NCBI GenBank assembly: GCA_011033025.1
Contig: WFMF01000016.1
Location: forward strand, 1,034,356 to 1,098,355
Source: Beroe forskalii
Lineage: Eukaryota > Ctenophora > Nuda > Beroida > Beroidae
DNA: 64,000 nucleotides
Direction: 5' to 3'
Under the pieces are notes generated by a model. The model was not told the DNA's origin and searched no databases. It saw only the letters and a list, made by a program, of their open reading frames with translations. A program made the translations under genes and the position numbers. Of this stretch, positions 24,601 through 39,600 are shown one piece after another. The stretch's first letter is position 1. The number at the start of each line of letters is the position of its first letter.

Positions 24601-27600
24601 ACCCCGCCCACTACCCGCAGTCGGATGACGGTGAAGGGCCGCATGATCTGTACCAGACGACACGTCGCCAACATGGCGGTCAGTACCCCTGGGCACTGCG
24701 TTAGGAACCAGGCCGAGATGCCGTACAGCTTTAGCAGCAGGGAGGGAGACATGATATTCGTACACCCAAACCGCTCCAGCCCCGCTCTGTTAGTCATAAC
24801 ACCGCACTTGGGGCTGCCTGGCTCCAGAAAGTGGAAGGCACCGAACACAGCCACCACGGCACCCGTTAGGAAGTCAGCTGCAGCCAGCAGCCCGAACAGC
24901 ATCTTAGGGACGGTGTGAGGGGGCTGGATGTTGGCGAGGAACACCAGAGAGTTGAGCGTGATGCTCAGGAGGAGACACGCCACGTAGAGCAGACCTATCA
25001 GGAGGTCTGGGTGGGATACGCCACCTTCACTGTACATAGACATGGTCTGCAAACAAGGGGGCGAGTTAGTGTATTGTACTAGTGTTAGTGTTACTAGTGT
25101 TAGTGTACTCAAGAGTTTGAACTCAAAAGTTAAAACTGATGCAATAATGCTATCATCAGAAATTCCGAAAATGATGGGATTATCGTCGTCAGCTGAGTGT
25201 GAAGGATGGAAGGTGGTGCTTATATATTATCAGTGGTGTCAGGAGAGGGTGGCCGGGTATCAGGTGGTTGAATTGTATGTGTACTTGACAGGAGTGAGGC
25301 AATGAGTTCACTTGTAAATAAATAGAGGGTCAAAGTATGTGCTCTCTCAGCAGCATCCTTCTGTTGTCCTATCGTACAGGTGTTAGAAATAGAATACGCA
25401 TTGTAGGAGATGCATGAAAACGGTATGAACGACCTCTACAAATTGAAACATATGCAAAAAGCTTCTCTGACTCTCTGAGCAGTTATGTAATTGACAGGAG
25501 ATGCCCCATTATCGATGACCATCGATCGATAATATGTCGGCAATGACTGTAACTCTGGCTGATGTTTTCATGTACATTGACATCAGCAGCAATTACCGAA
25601 AGAATCAGCTTTCGAGCCAAGAATAGCCGTTAAAACGTAGCCACCAGCTCAAAAGAGTAAACTATACCAGATAATTATAACCTGTTTAAACTTTGTGGGG
25701 ATGATTTGACTCGTGACTCTGTCACTTGGGTCTGACTCGGTTTATCAGAGCAGACTACCCTTATCCTCCAATCTTCAATACAGCAGCGCTTCTCAAATCT
25801 ACAAATAACTTTGACAAAATTTCGCGCCTTCGCGACTCGATTTTGTCAATCAACCAATAACTGCTCCTTGAACTATAAGTGATAGAGGATAAAATATCAC
25901 CCTCAGCATCTTTGAGTTGTGATGGATTAGGAGCAAATAAAAATACTAAGTATAAAAGTATAATTGAATTCTCGGATAGATTTCATGTTAAGCTGTGAAT
26001 TAATTAAAATGAATGATTAAATATGAATTATAGTTAATGTGAGCAACACAGCTGAGCTCATTAAACATAAGATGTAGACAGTGATGAGAAATAGAAGTTT
26101 AGGAGTTGTGATATTTTCTATAAGAACACATGGCTCGTTTGAATTTTCTGTAAGATTTGTTAGAGAGAAATGTTAATAAAAATAAAAAGTTAGTAGCCAA
26201 TATATCGGCTGATTTAGGATGTAAACAAAGTGATTTACAAATTTTGTTACAATGAAGTTTCTGATTTCAGTAGCCTGTTATAGTACAGATTCGACAAAAC
26301 AAAGTATTGGATTTTTCATCCACTCAAACACCTGGCATCGCACAGTCGTAATCCTCTATCGTGCACTTTGTTTGTGAAAGAATCATGTTCCAAGTCAGGG
26401 AGGAGTCAATCAAACAGACAGTTCCAATCAAACAAAACTACAACTGTCGATATTACTCAAAACCACTTATATCGGAACTCGGCTACTTTGGTGATAGTGA
26501 TAATTCCAGTACCATAACATAAAGATATGATTAAGGTGTTTAGTTTTAGGTAATATAGATAAATTTATTGTACTAACGCCATGAGAATGTTTTATATAAT
26601 AGAATGCTAAGATTTCCCTCCCCGGATTTACAACAGTAAAATCTAAGATAGGAAATCAGGTTTGCACCCTTCAATAGTGAATATTGTTCGACCAATGAGC
26701 ATTGCACCGAGTACTTGACTGAATCTATAAAAAACAGAAATATAACATATGAACTTAGATCCAATTAAGTAAATCCAAATAAATAAAAATACAAATAATA
26801 TTGGTCATTGATGCGGGAGTTGATAAGGAGCAGTGTGCCAAGGAGTCCGACAGAACCACTTTGCAGTCACTCGCAGCACCAAGTGCTTCCAGACATTCAA
26901 ACGTTCAAAATGTCATATTTTTGACTTTCTTCCAAGGATATCCTCCAAGGGTATCGAAGACCTTTCTTTTCGGATTATCCTTTTTGCGAATCAATGGAGT
27001 ACGTGACTAAAACTGTAGAACTGTTTTAAATACCGATTAATATCACTCACTGAAAGGTTCAAGAAATGCGATTGGTTTTCAATCAGTGAAGATAAAGATT
27101 CAACAATCTCGTACAAAATCATGAGATTTATCTCAATTTCACAACTTTAATACAAGACGACACACATTTACATAATCTCATACCTAATGAAAGATTTCCT
27201 CATGAAAGAAATGCCTTTGATAAAAACTGTGGCACACAATTTTACAATGCAAGATCAGTTCACGAAATAAACACCTTTGATAAAACTAAAAGAACTACCG
27301 TCAATCGCCAATGATAGAAACAATAAACACGGCTAATAAAAGAATTATCCTTGATAAAACTTTTATTATCTTTATAAAATAAAAAAACCGCTATTTTACA
27401 CAAATGAACCTCTTTAAGTTCATGTTAAGGGGCCCGGGCCCAGGAGGCAGGGGCTCCGAGGTCAGTTTTTGTGGTTTCTGATGCCAGCTACCAGTATGTT
27501 TTTACCGCATAGGAAATGTTCCTGTCCGAATTTTGGAATTTTGCAAATCGCGATTTTACCTGAATTACATTGTGCGCGCATGAAATCAACTTTAAAATCT

Positions 27601-30600
27601 CCTACAGTTTTTGAGAAACGCCCTTGAAACTTGGTTGTTAAGTTCTAGGGCATAAAACATTTTTTGATTGGACAGTTCTTTATTTATGCCTCACAAGTGA
27701 AAATATGAGCTTTTGAAATTTGAAAATCGTCATTTTTGAGCCAACTTTGAAAATTCATATAGAAGTATGGTAAGTACTGCAAAATTAAAATTCATGGTAA
27801 AAAATCGAAAGCGCTTTTAAGATTCAAGAAATGTTGTATAAAACCAATAAAATATCTTAATAATATTCTTGAATGATATATTTGATTATTCAAAGTCTCA
27901 TATACCCGCGAAGCCGATGATCATGCAAAGATTTGAAAACTAACTCGTACTCCGGATCCCCCGTTTCGAGTATGTGTGAATAGAGGGCACTTATCTTTGA
28001 CTAAGAAGTAAGAGCTTAGCAGTAATATGGGTTTCATTTCTAAGTAAAATATGATACGAACCGGAGTTAAAATATGTTATTATGAGTCCTTTAGTTTCTG
28101 CAATATTTTCTGTAAAAGTTACTACTGACGCACTGTTAAAAACCATTTAAAAGTAAAAAGTTCTGACAGCAATGAGAAATGATACTTAGGAATAACTGGA
28201 ATAGCAAGTGTCTACCAAAGAAGCTACGCCATCTGCTATGTTATACGCAGTAAAAAGGCTGAAAAGTAAAAAACTTTTTTAACTTTAAGCATTAAAACTT
28301 TAAGTAAGGGAAGCAGTAAAATCCAGACTGATGACTGCCATTGGCAAAGCCTCTATAATCTTTATGCGCTCGACGATCATCCCCTTTACATGACTCCAAT
28401 GTTGTTGAAATTTTACGCTGGAAAACCCTAAGTCGTTAGGAATATTCTATTAGGAGAACTTTTAAATGATAAAATGGTGGGTGACATGTTTCTTTCTATT
28501 ATGATCCTATATTATGAGTAATTATGTATGCAATTTACATTTATCCGATGGAGACGATATGTTTAAGTGACCGGAGTTTACAAGGATTCTGAACAGCTCC
28601 TCAGTCTTCAGACTTTTCGACTAGGAGAATAAAAGCTGAAACACTCTCATTTGAATCTTTGATCAAAAGCACCATTGAACACACTAATTCCTGACACTGC
28701 ATACTTCGCCACAAAAAATTAAGATTCGTGAAATTTGTGCAATTCTTGATTTGAATGTGAAAGCGTGGGTTGTACCTTCTCTTTTTTCACAAGTTTTCTA
28801 ATAGTCTATACTGCCGCGCGCTACAAAAGATGACGTAACCGGCGGATTACTAAAATATACTACGCGAAGTCTAGATTCTAGTTTCTGAGAAGGTATCTGC
28901 TGGCGACCAAACAATCAAGTCAACAAAGCTGAGACGCAGCTGACCATACAATCAACTTAAAATTAAGTCATTAAGTTCAGAGCGTTGTAATGAATCAGAG
29001 AGCCACGTAAAGAGATGGGTTTGGCTTTAACTCGTAACGCAGTCTAATTCTTAGAATGGATTAAGGAAGTTAATTTTAAATCGGGCACTGGGCAGTGGCT
29101 CTGGTCTCGAGAGATGTCATCTCGCCTAGCTGAGCAGTGAATTGGCTCATCTGTGAATTAGCTTAGTTAATTGATTAGTCCCGTATGACTTTTTTGAGTG
29201 CTATGTGGATTGTGGAGGATTTAAGGGCCATGGAGCTATTGGACTTGACAGAACGGCCCTGAATAAACGGATAGCAAATTTAACAGCTCTACAAGAGAAT
29301 AATATGTCAATTATGTCACTACTGCTGGCCATATTCATATTATTAAATGAGAAGTATATCCCAGTAGGGTGATTATAGTACATTCATCTCGATTGTCTGT
29401 CGACATTTAATTGTGTCATTAGGTTTATAGAATCCACGTATGGAATAGTGTGTTTATAAATGTACATATTATAAATGATATGTATATTGGTTGCGTGAAA
29501 ATGCGAATTTTCGCTAACAGAGGCCAGCAATATTAAAAACAACTCTACTCTATGCTTCTATGGTGATTGGAACCGTGCTTTCCCTAACGTATTGGTACAT
29601 ACAGTAGGTAGGTAGGCATGCATTCGGTGGGTAGATCTGCAGTAGGTAGGTACTGGTAGGTACGCTGAATTGCTCTGAGAAGCTCTAATATATTAATGTA
29701 GACAATTCCTGGCGATTGCAGCGGTAATTTTCCTAATTTGGGTGATTACTCCTATGAATTATCCTGTCCAGGTGTGTCGTGTTATATAGTAATCCTGGTT
29801 TGTCAACAAGGCCCAATGCCTGTCGTATAGATTGGTAAAGTTGGTAAAAACTGACGTGAACTGTGAACTGAATACTTATAGTGGAGTGCATGGTTGTCAC
29901 AAAGCCATCAATTTGTTAAATTTGGTCTTGGCAATTCCAGAAGCCACTCTCTTTCAACATGAACAAACATTCAGGAACAGAGTCAAAAAAACTAAACAGC
30001 TCAACTGCCCTAAATTAACTTTGTTCTATGAATATCATAAAAACCTGAATCGATACTTATTTTGTGGGGGACCCCACTAACCACTTTTGAAAGTAGTCTA
30101 AGAACGGTTCAGACACTTTCTGACTACTTTCTGAATGTAAAGCACAGCAATATATGCTATGAGAATACTGTAATCAAGCTTATATCAAGAACTGGCAAAT
30201 ATTTGCCTGTTCCTTAGCTGACCATTTAGCTTAGTTCTGTTCAAACGAGCTATTTGACCAATGGCTGATCACTTTCTAACATTTTATACGTGGTCACTGG
30301 TCAGCTAATCTGTGACACTCAAATTTAGGGAATCTGTTCAGTCACAAATCTATTTCTTGAGAATTATTTCTCAGTGTAATCAGGCTACACAGCTAAACCA
30401 ACGACCCTCAGTTGAGGCTCATACTGCCAGGGGTTACATGCATGGTGTGCTAGACTTACATAGAGATCTTACATAGTCAGAAAGAGTTGAACTGTACTCA
30501 GAAGCGTCAAAACTGTTTTTATAAGTGGGTTCAAAAAGAGGTCAACCAAGGTTTAACAGCCAAGCAATTCATCAAAGTCGAAAGCGTGAATATTAACAAA

Positions 30601-33600
30601 TTCCTGTTACATTGGTTTATCAAGAGCCAGTACGTCTCAAACTAGAAAGGAATAAGAATCGATTCATTAGACTGATGCAGTACATATTTTACGCTGTTAT
30701 GGTCATTCTTCATCACCAATGTAATATCTACATGTCAACACAAAAGCAAACGCCATGCCAATATGGATATTTTCCTACGTTATTCACAGCTGAAAGCATA
30801 ATTACTTGAACCACACAAAAGACACTTTATGATGAATTGAAAACTTTTGTTAGCAGAAACTTATGCCTCCCTCCAGTTTAAACTTTTCTTAATTACAAGA
30901 AGGTAATTGCATTCTTCAAAAAGCAATTTCAGGATGTGTTCTCATGTGAATAGCTACTTAAATTTTTACAGCGTTCTCTCTATCCTTCTTTGAGTCTTTG
31001 TATGGGTACTGTAAGAATCCTTTATGTAAGAACTTATTGACCGCGTTTTTAACAAAAAGATAACTTCTCAGTTTGAGCACTGTGTTGATATCGCTGATGT
31101 GTGTGGGCCATTTAATACTATCTACTAGTACTAAGATATTGACTGTATAATTTGTAGGCTATTTGTATAATTATTAAATCATTTTAGGTATGTCATCTGT
31201 TTATGTCATCACCAACTCACCACACACATATTTCAGTGCCCCTGTGCAGTGCCCTGTGCCCCTGGGAGGTGAGACTGCTCCTACCTCCGTGCCTCAAGAA
31301 CATCTTCTTCTCCTTACACGACCATGTGAGTATTGAATAGTGAAATGACTTAAAATGGAAATTTCTGAAGGCGGCCATTTCTGTGAGCAAATGTGACTTA
31401 AAATGACCTGAAATGCACACTTCTGAGGGTGGGCATTTGTCATTCTATATTTCATCATTCCTTCTCGCGAACTATAAATTATCCCGTCATTATTGCCTCC
31501 TGTTATTGTTAGGATCCCTCCTTGCTTCTGTATTGGTTCTACTGTATTCTGTAACTGACCACTACCCCATGAGATTTGAATGCCACTCACACTTCTCTTG
31601 CCTCATGATTTCCAGGATAAGAGCTCCGCCCTGCTTTGTCTGGTGACTCTTCTCCAGGATGAAGATGAGGAAGTGAGGAAGAGTTCCGCTGGTGGCATCC
31701 TCCAGATAATACAACACCCTAATAGTGGTGAGTAGGAAGGGTGGCATCCTCCAGATTATACAACACCCTAATAAGGGTGAGTAGGAAGGGTGGCATCCTC
31801 CAGATAATACAACACCCTAATAAGGGTGAGTAGGAAGGGTGGCATCCTCCAGATAATACAACACCCTAATAAGGGTGAGTAGGAAGGGTGGCATCCTCCA
31901 GATTATACAACACCCTAATAGTGGTGAGTAGGAAGGGTGGCATCCTCCAGATTATACAACACCCTAATAAGGGTGAGTAGGAAGGGTGGAAGATTCCAGT
32001 AAATAATGCAACACCCTAATAAGGGTGAGTAGGAAGGGTGGCATCCTCCAGATAATACAACACCCTAATAAGGGTGAGTAGGAAGGGTGGAAGATTCCAG
32101 TAAATAATACAACACCCTAATAAGGGTGAGTAGGAAGGGTGGCATCCTCCAGATAATACAACACCCTAATAAGGGTGAGTAGGAAGGGTGGCATCCTCCA
32201 GATAATACAACACCCTAATAAGGGTGAGTAGGAATGGTGGCATCCTCCAGATAATACAACACCCTAATAAGGGTGAGTAGGAAGGGTGGCATCCTCCAGA
32301 TTATACAACACCCTAATAGTGGTGAGTAGGAAGGGTGGCATCCTCCAGATTATACAACACCCTAATAAGGGTGAGTAGGAAGGGTGGAAGACTCCAGTAA
32401 ATACAACACCTTAATAAGGGTGAGTACTGAGTAGGAAGGGTGGAAGATTCCAGCAGATTATACAACACTCTAATAAGGGTGAGTAGGAAGGGTGGCATCC
32501 TCCAGATTATACAACACCCTAATAGTGGTGAGTTGGAAGGGTGGCATCCTCCAGATTATAAAACACCCTAATAAGGGTGAGTAGGAAGGGTGGCATCCTC
32601 CAGATTATACAACACCCTAATAAGGGTGAGTTAGAAGGGTGGCATCCTCCAGATTATACAACACCCTAATAAGGGTGAGTAGGAAGGGTGGCATCCTCCA
32701 GATAATACAACACCCTAATAAGGGTGAGTTGGAAGGGTGGCATCCTCCCTCAACAGATAATACAACACCTCCAGATAATAATAAGGGTGAGTACTGAGTA
32801 GGAAGGGTGGAAGATTCCAGCAGATTATACAACACCCTAATAAGGGTGAGTAGGAAGGGTAGCATCCTCCAGATAATACAACACCCTAATAAGGGTGAGT
32901 AGGAAGGGTGGCATCCTCCAGATAATACAACACCCTAATAAGGGTGAGTACTGAGTAGGAAGGGTGGAAGATTCCAGCAGATTATACAACACCCTAATAA
33001 GGGTGAGTAGGAAGGGTGGCATCCTCCAGATTATACAACATCCTAATAAGGGTGAGTAGGAAGGGTGGCATCCTCCAGATAATACAACACCCTAATAAGG
33101 GTGAGGAGGAAGGGTGGCATCCTCCAGATTATACAACACCCTAATAAGGGTGAGTAGGGAGGGTGGCATCCTCCAGATTATACAACACCCTAATAAGGGT
33201 GATTAGGAAGGGTGGCATCCTCCAGATAATACAACACCCTAATAAGGGTGAGTAGGAAGGGTGCTATCCTCCAGATAATACAACACCCTAATAAGGGTGA
33301 GTAGGAAGGGTGGCATCCTCCAGATAATACAACACCCTAATAAGGGTGAGTAGGAAGGGTGGCATCCTCCAGATAATACAACACCCTAATAAGGGTGAGT
33401 AGGAAGGGTGGAAGATTCCAGTAAATAATACAACACCCTAATAAGGGTGAGTAGGAAGGGTGGCATCCTCCAGATAATACAACACCCTAATAAGGGTGAG
33501 TAGGAAGGGTGGCATCCTCCAGATAATACAACACCCTAATAAGGGTGAGTAGGAAGGGTGGCATCCTCCAGATTATACAACACCCTAATAAGGGTGAGTA

Positions 33601-36600
33601 GGAAGGGTGGCATCCTCCAGATAATACAACACTCTAATAAGGGTGAGTAGGAAGGGTGGCATCCTCCAGATAATACAACACCCTAATAAGGGTGAGTAGG
33701 AAGGGTGGCATCCTCCAGATAATACAACACCCTAATAAGGGTGAGTAGGAAGGGTGGCATCCTCCAGATAATACAACACCCTAATAAGGGTGAGTAGGGA
33801 GGGTGGCATCCTCCAGATTATACAACACCCTAATAAGGGTGAGTAGGAAGGGTGGCATCCTCCAGATAATACAACACCCTAATAAGGGTGAGTAGGAAGG
33901 GTGGCATCCTCCAGATAATACAACACCCTAATAAGGGTGAGTTGGAAGGGTGGCATCCTCCAGATTATACAACACCCTAATAAGGGTGAGTAGGAAGGGT
34001 GGCATCCTCCAGATAATACAACACTCTAATAAGGGTGAGTAGGAAGGGTGGCATCCTCCAGATAATACAACACCCTAATAAGGGTGAGTAGGAAGGGTGA
34101 CATCCTCCAGATAATACAACACCCTAATAAGGGTGAGTAGGAAGGGTGGCATCCTCCAGATAATACAACACCCTAATAAGGGTGAGTAGGAAGGGTGGCA
34201 TCCTCCAGATTATACAACACCCTAATAGTGGTGAGTAGGAAGGGTGGCATCCTCCAGATTATACAACACCCTAATAAGGGTGAGTAGGGAGGGTGGCATC
34301 TTCCAGATTATACAACACCCTAATAAGGGTGAGTAGGAAGGGTGGCATCCTCCAGATTATACAACATCCTAATAAGGGTGAGTAGGGAGGGTGGCATCCT
34401 CCAGATTATACAACACCCTAATAGTGGTGAGTAGGAAGGGTGGCATCCTCCAGATTATACAACACCCTAATAAGGGTGAGTAGGGAGGGTGGCATCCTCC
34501 AGATTATACAACACCCTAATAAGGGTGAGTAGGAAGGGTGGCATCCTCCAGATTATACAACATCCTAATAAGGGTGAGTAGGGAGGGTGGCATCCTCTAG
34601 ATTATACAACACCCTAATAAGGGTGAGTAGGAAGGGTGGCATCCTCCAGATAATACAACACCCTGATAAGGGTGAGTAGGAAGGGTGGCATCCTCCAGAT
34701 AATACAACACCCTAATAAGGGTGAGTAGGAAGGGTGGCATCCTCCAGATAATACAACACCCTAATAAGGGTGAGTAGGAAGGGTGGCATCCTCCAGATAA
34801 TACAACACCCTAATAAGGGTGAGTAGGAAGGGTGGCATCCTCTAGATTATACAACACCCTAATAAGGGTTAGTAGGGAGGGTGACATCCTCCAGATTATA
34901 CAACACCCTAATAAGGGTGAGTAGTGACAGTGGCAATTAGGCCACGATGTGCGGCGAAAACATGCCTGTCCGGTATCTCAATGTGCTTGTGGTCTTATTT
35001 ATAATTGTTATTGCTATGATTTAATTTTTTTTATTTCGGCAGTCAGCACAAGCCAGCCCCACTACACTTTGAGAATCTGATCTAGTGATCTCTGCCAATC
35101 CTGCCTCGTAATTCCAATTTGTTAATCAAAAAGCAAATATCAATAGCCTTTAACATTTATAGGCGATCATGAATTGTAAGCAATCATGAAAATATGATGC
35201 CCTTCGGTGCAATTGCCTTACCTGGCCATGATCAACAAACAGTGATTAGCAATATGAATAAGGCGATTATGACTTTGTCACTGCTCTCAAAAACTGCTTA
35301 GTGCTTGTTATTGGATTTAAATCTTCATTAAACTGACAATTAATCACAATTGGCAGTGGAGAGCTGGACTCTTGAATAATCCCAGCGTAATTGAGCTCAT
35401 CTAATAATATAATGTGATAATAGACCATTCGACTTTGTTACCACTAACAGTATCAATCTCAAAATCCTGATAGACAGACCAAGCTGCTACTGTCAAATCC
35501 TGCAAACTATAAAAACATCTGTGCCTGTGTCGATAATGCAAACTTAAATACCGCTCATTACGGGTAGTTTGTAGATAATAAATATCAAAAGTGTGTTAAG
35601 TGTTGTCATGACCTACACACCGCACCCTACTCCCAATACTTCCTCGCCATTTCTGGCGGCGCATATTTAGAACCATCAATGGTTAGGAGTCAGGGCACTG
35701 CAAGAATTGTCACCCACCGTGTGAAAGCCTGTGATGCCACCAGCCCTATCAAGGCCACTTCAGTCTGTTATCAGCTCTGTTGCCTTTCCACCACTTCGCT
35801 TCATCTCCAAAACAATAAACCAAGGCAGCCGCAGGATCGGGGTGCTCGGAGCCCACAACGTCCCTGACCCACACTGCTTCACTTGTGCGCACAAGTTGAG
35901 GGAACAGTGTTACAGCCGCATGCATCTCAGGATCCTGTTGCTATATACAAATAATACATCTTCTCAATAAATCTTTGTGAGGGTGAATCTCTTTGCTTTC
36001 CAAACCAATCTGATGTCTTTGGTCTTGAAACAACTGAATAACTGATTCACTGCGCTCAGTGTCATGTTAATCCCCATGCCAGGTGTCATAGTATCTCAGT
36101 GGAGCAATGTCGTAATGAAGCACCTAAAATGGGTAGTGTCCCGGCCAACTGGGTTGTCATTCCTGACAACACCTCAGCATAAGATCACTCCCAGGAAATG
36201 TGCACGGATACACAAATCCTTCATTGACTCCAGAGATAGGTACGGAAGGATATGGGGACTACCATGGAACGTGCTTTGGTCTTGAAACAACTGATTCGCT
36301 GCCCTCAATGTCATGACAATCCCCATGCCAGGTGTCATAGTATCTCAGTGGAGCAATGTCATAATGAAGCACCTAAAAATGGGTAGTGTCCCGGCCAACT
36401 GGGTTGTCATTCCTGACACCTCAGCATAAGATCACTCCCAGGAAATGTGCACGGATACACAAATCCTTCAATAACTCCAGAGATAGGTACGGAAGGATAT
36501 GGGGACTTCCCATGGAACGTGCTTCCATGCACTCATCCACTGGTGTTTGTGACACCGTGACTTGGTGCCGTCCATTCCAGCGTGTTCCTACAGATCCATA

Positions 36601-39600
36601 TGAAGTGTGAACAACGGATGGCGGTTCTGGATAATGTCTCTGTAAGTTTCCGGCCATCTGTTTCACTCATTCCGAGTTGTCGCCAAACAGCAGCTGTTCT
36701 TTTAGCGACAAATCCTCTGGCCCCAACTTCAATTGTAAAGACAAATACTTTCCATACACCACCTTCTCTGATGTTTTCTGCCAACTTCTCGTACTTAGTT
36801 TTCTTCACTTCTCTCCATTTCTCGATGTTATCTTCGGTTGGTGATGTTAGCTCCAGGATAACCAACACTTTCTTGGAGTCCGAATAAAGTACTAGGTCAG
36901 GTCTTTCTGCCGTTGTGATGATGTGTGGTGGAAATTGGACTTGTTTACTTCTGAGGTCTGTTTGGATAATCCAATCTTTAGATACATCAATTATCCCATG
37001 ATGCACCTTCTTCTTCTTCTTCCTCACTCTTTGTCCACTCCCAACGAAAACAACTGGTTCTCTTCCTGTATTCAGTGGAACAGTGTTGTCTACCTTCTTT
37101 ACTTTGTCGATGATTGCATCTTGGATGACTGTAAGAATGCTATCATGCCGGTAACTGATCCTTCCTTGGTCAAGAGCAACTTTGCACCCGCATAGTATGT
37201 GTGCAAATCCGGCATGTTTCCATCCACAGAGTGCACAGCTTGCCTGTGTCAAGCTTCCATCGTCGGAGATTGACGGGATGGGGCAAGGTATCCTGGACTG
37301 AGTTCAGGATGAATGACAACATACTGGGGACATGCCATACAATATCTCCTTCCACTTCAAGTCGAGGTTGATCACTGAATCCCATTGTGTCCATTTGCTC
37401 TGTTGTGCGAGACTGAGGATATGGGGATCATCTCCTCTTCTTTCATTGATGTTACTTCCTTCCTAGCTCTTTTCTCTCCATTGGCTTGTTCAAGTAGATA
37501 TTGTGCCCCAGTCCTCTCCTGTCCAGTTGACCTTTAAACTTGTGCCTATATGAGACACGCTGTACTACTTTATCCAATACAGCAGCAGGTTTCCACTTCT
37601 TGTCCGTGATCTGCTCGGATTCTCTCCTTTCTGAAGCGACTGTTCTCACAGTCCTGTCCCTACTGCAACAAAGGATAATCTCTTTGTTCACTTGTGCCTT
37701 CATACAGGCTTCTCGGACCGATCTAATTCCGAGCCCTTCTCTGACCTGTACAAGATAGTTGGATCAGCGCTCTTACATAATCCTAGCCATTTCTTTAACA
37801 TTCTTGTGGCACATGCTTCCATCGTTGCTATGCCTGATTCCGTGAATTTGTAAATCATGAAATCCCATGACATGGCTGGCAAAACACCATTGACGTACAT
37901 CCAAGCTTTCTTTCTATTGTCTATGTGTATCTCATCTGTCTTCTTCATCAGGTTTGTGAACTTGTCAACAACTGATTGCTCCTCCTTGTTCTCAAACTTG
38001 GGATACACCAGACGTCTAACTTGAACGGAGCTTTGTGCATGGCTGGTATGACTTTACCGTTGACAGCGATGAGTGGGTTGACGAGACTCCCTCCCACCAC
38101 TCCCATAGCCTTACACTTCGCATCCTTAAACTGGAGTCCTGCCCATTCACAGAAGTTCTCTGCGGCTCTAACAAGTGCTCTGAGGGAAACCCTTGTGGTA
38201 GCTGCGAGAGTTACATCATCCGCGAACCCGGCCACAGGTTTCTCTACACCTGTGCCTCCTATGGCATGAGCAACATGCACCAGGAAATCTAACCCCAGGT
38301 TCCATGTTACATTAAAACATAACCCTGCTTCAGGTCCTCCCTGTAATGATCCTTTCTCTATTCTGATTGATCTCGTTGTCCAATCCTTTGTCTTCACTTT
38401 CACGTAGCATTCTGTGTAGAGTGATGCTATTAGTTCTATTGTCTCGTCTGGTATTCCATAGAACTTGAGTCACACACTAAGGGTTTCCTGATTATCGCAA
38501 CTTAACATAATATGCTCATATGCTCATAATATGCTCATATAACAATAAGCTAATAAGTAACCAATAATCACGCTTGCTTCACCTGCTCCACATCCACCTG
38601 TTTCGGTACTGTATTTTATGAGATGGTAAAACTTATCACTTTTTAGCAAATAAATAAAGATTAAAGAAGCACAATAATATGGTGTTTTATTTACGTTACA
38701 TTTCTCTCTTGGAAAAAGAGACCTGTCATGATAGCATTTTAAACACGAAGACGGACAAAAATGAATTTCCATAGTACCATCAACTATTGTACCTGTTAGA
38801 AGTTGGCGTCGTAGGGACATGACCACTAAAATTTTGGAATTTTCAAGAACATTTTATTCAAAATAAAAGTTATACATTGAATTTTAGAATTTTGATGCAT
38901 TAATTGCACACTATTACACACCAATTACTGAAATAATGATCAAATTAAAATGCATTTTTATAATATTATCAATGTTATTCCCTTTCATAAATGCAAAATT
39001 AACAATGCTATCTCAAGATAATGTAAATATTATCTTTATTTCAGATATAGCCCCTGAGCTGATCCTCCCCCTACTCCTTTCTTTCCTACTCTCACAATCC
39101 CTGCTGTGGATCCCTCCCCTCCTCGACTGGATCTACCAATCAGATGTCCAGGATTTGATGACGTCACAGTATTCCCACCAATACAAGAGCGAGGGGTACG
39201 CTGCAGTGACACGTGACCCTGGAGTATCTGCTCTCGATGCAAGAGATCCTGCATCACGCGACATTTCACGTGATGCAATATCACGTGACGTATCACGTGA
39301 CTCGTGCTCTGATGAGCAGCACCCGCTCTTTGAACCGGACTTGGTGAACTCATACGCCGAACCTCTCTGTATCCCGCTTGCAGTACAGCAAAGCATTGTA
39401 GACATTGGCAGCAATGCCAGCCCTCATTGTGAGGATAACGATGCAGTTCGCTGTGTCAGAGACAGTATCCTAAAGAAAAGTGCCCTTGTTTTCCAGGATT
39501 GTCGTCAAAAGTTGGACAATATCCGTCCTGCGGCGAGTGAGAGAAGTTCGTTAATACTGAGGGACTACGTGTTTCTTGCAAAGATAGGGATTCTAAGTGA

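Noticed and set aside
24073..24918. Plus-strand frames opposite the GPCR
   Set aside because: Shadow of the receptor; no domain pattern.
31693..34925. CRISPR-like regularity
   Set aside because: Tandem repeat without spacers, in a eukaryotic intron, derived from an exon-intron junction.
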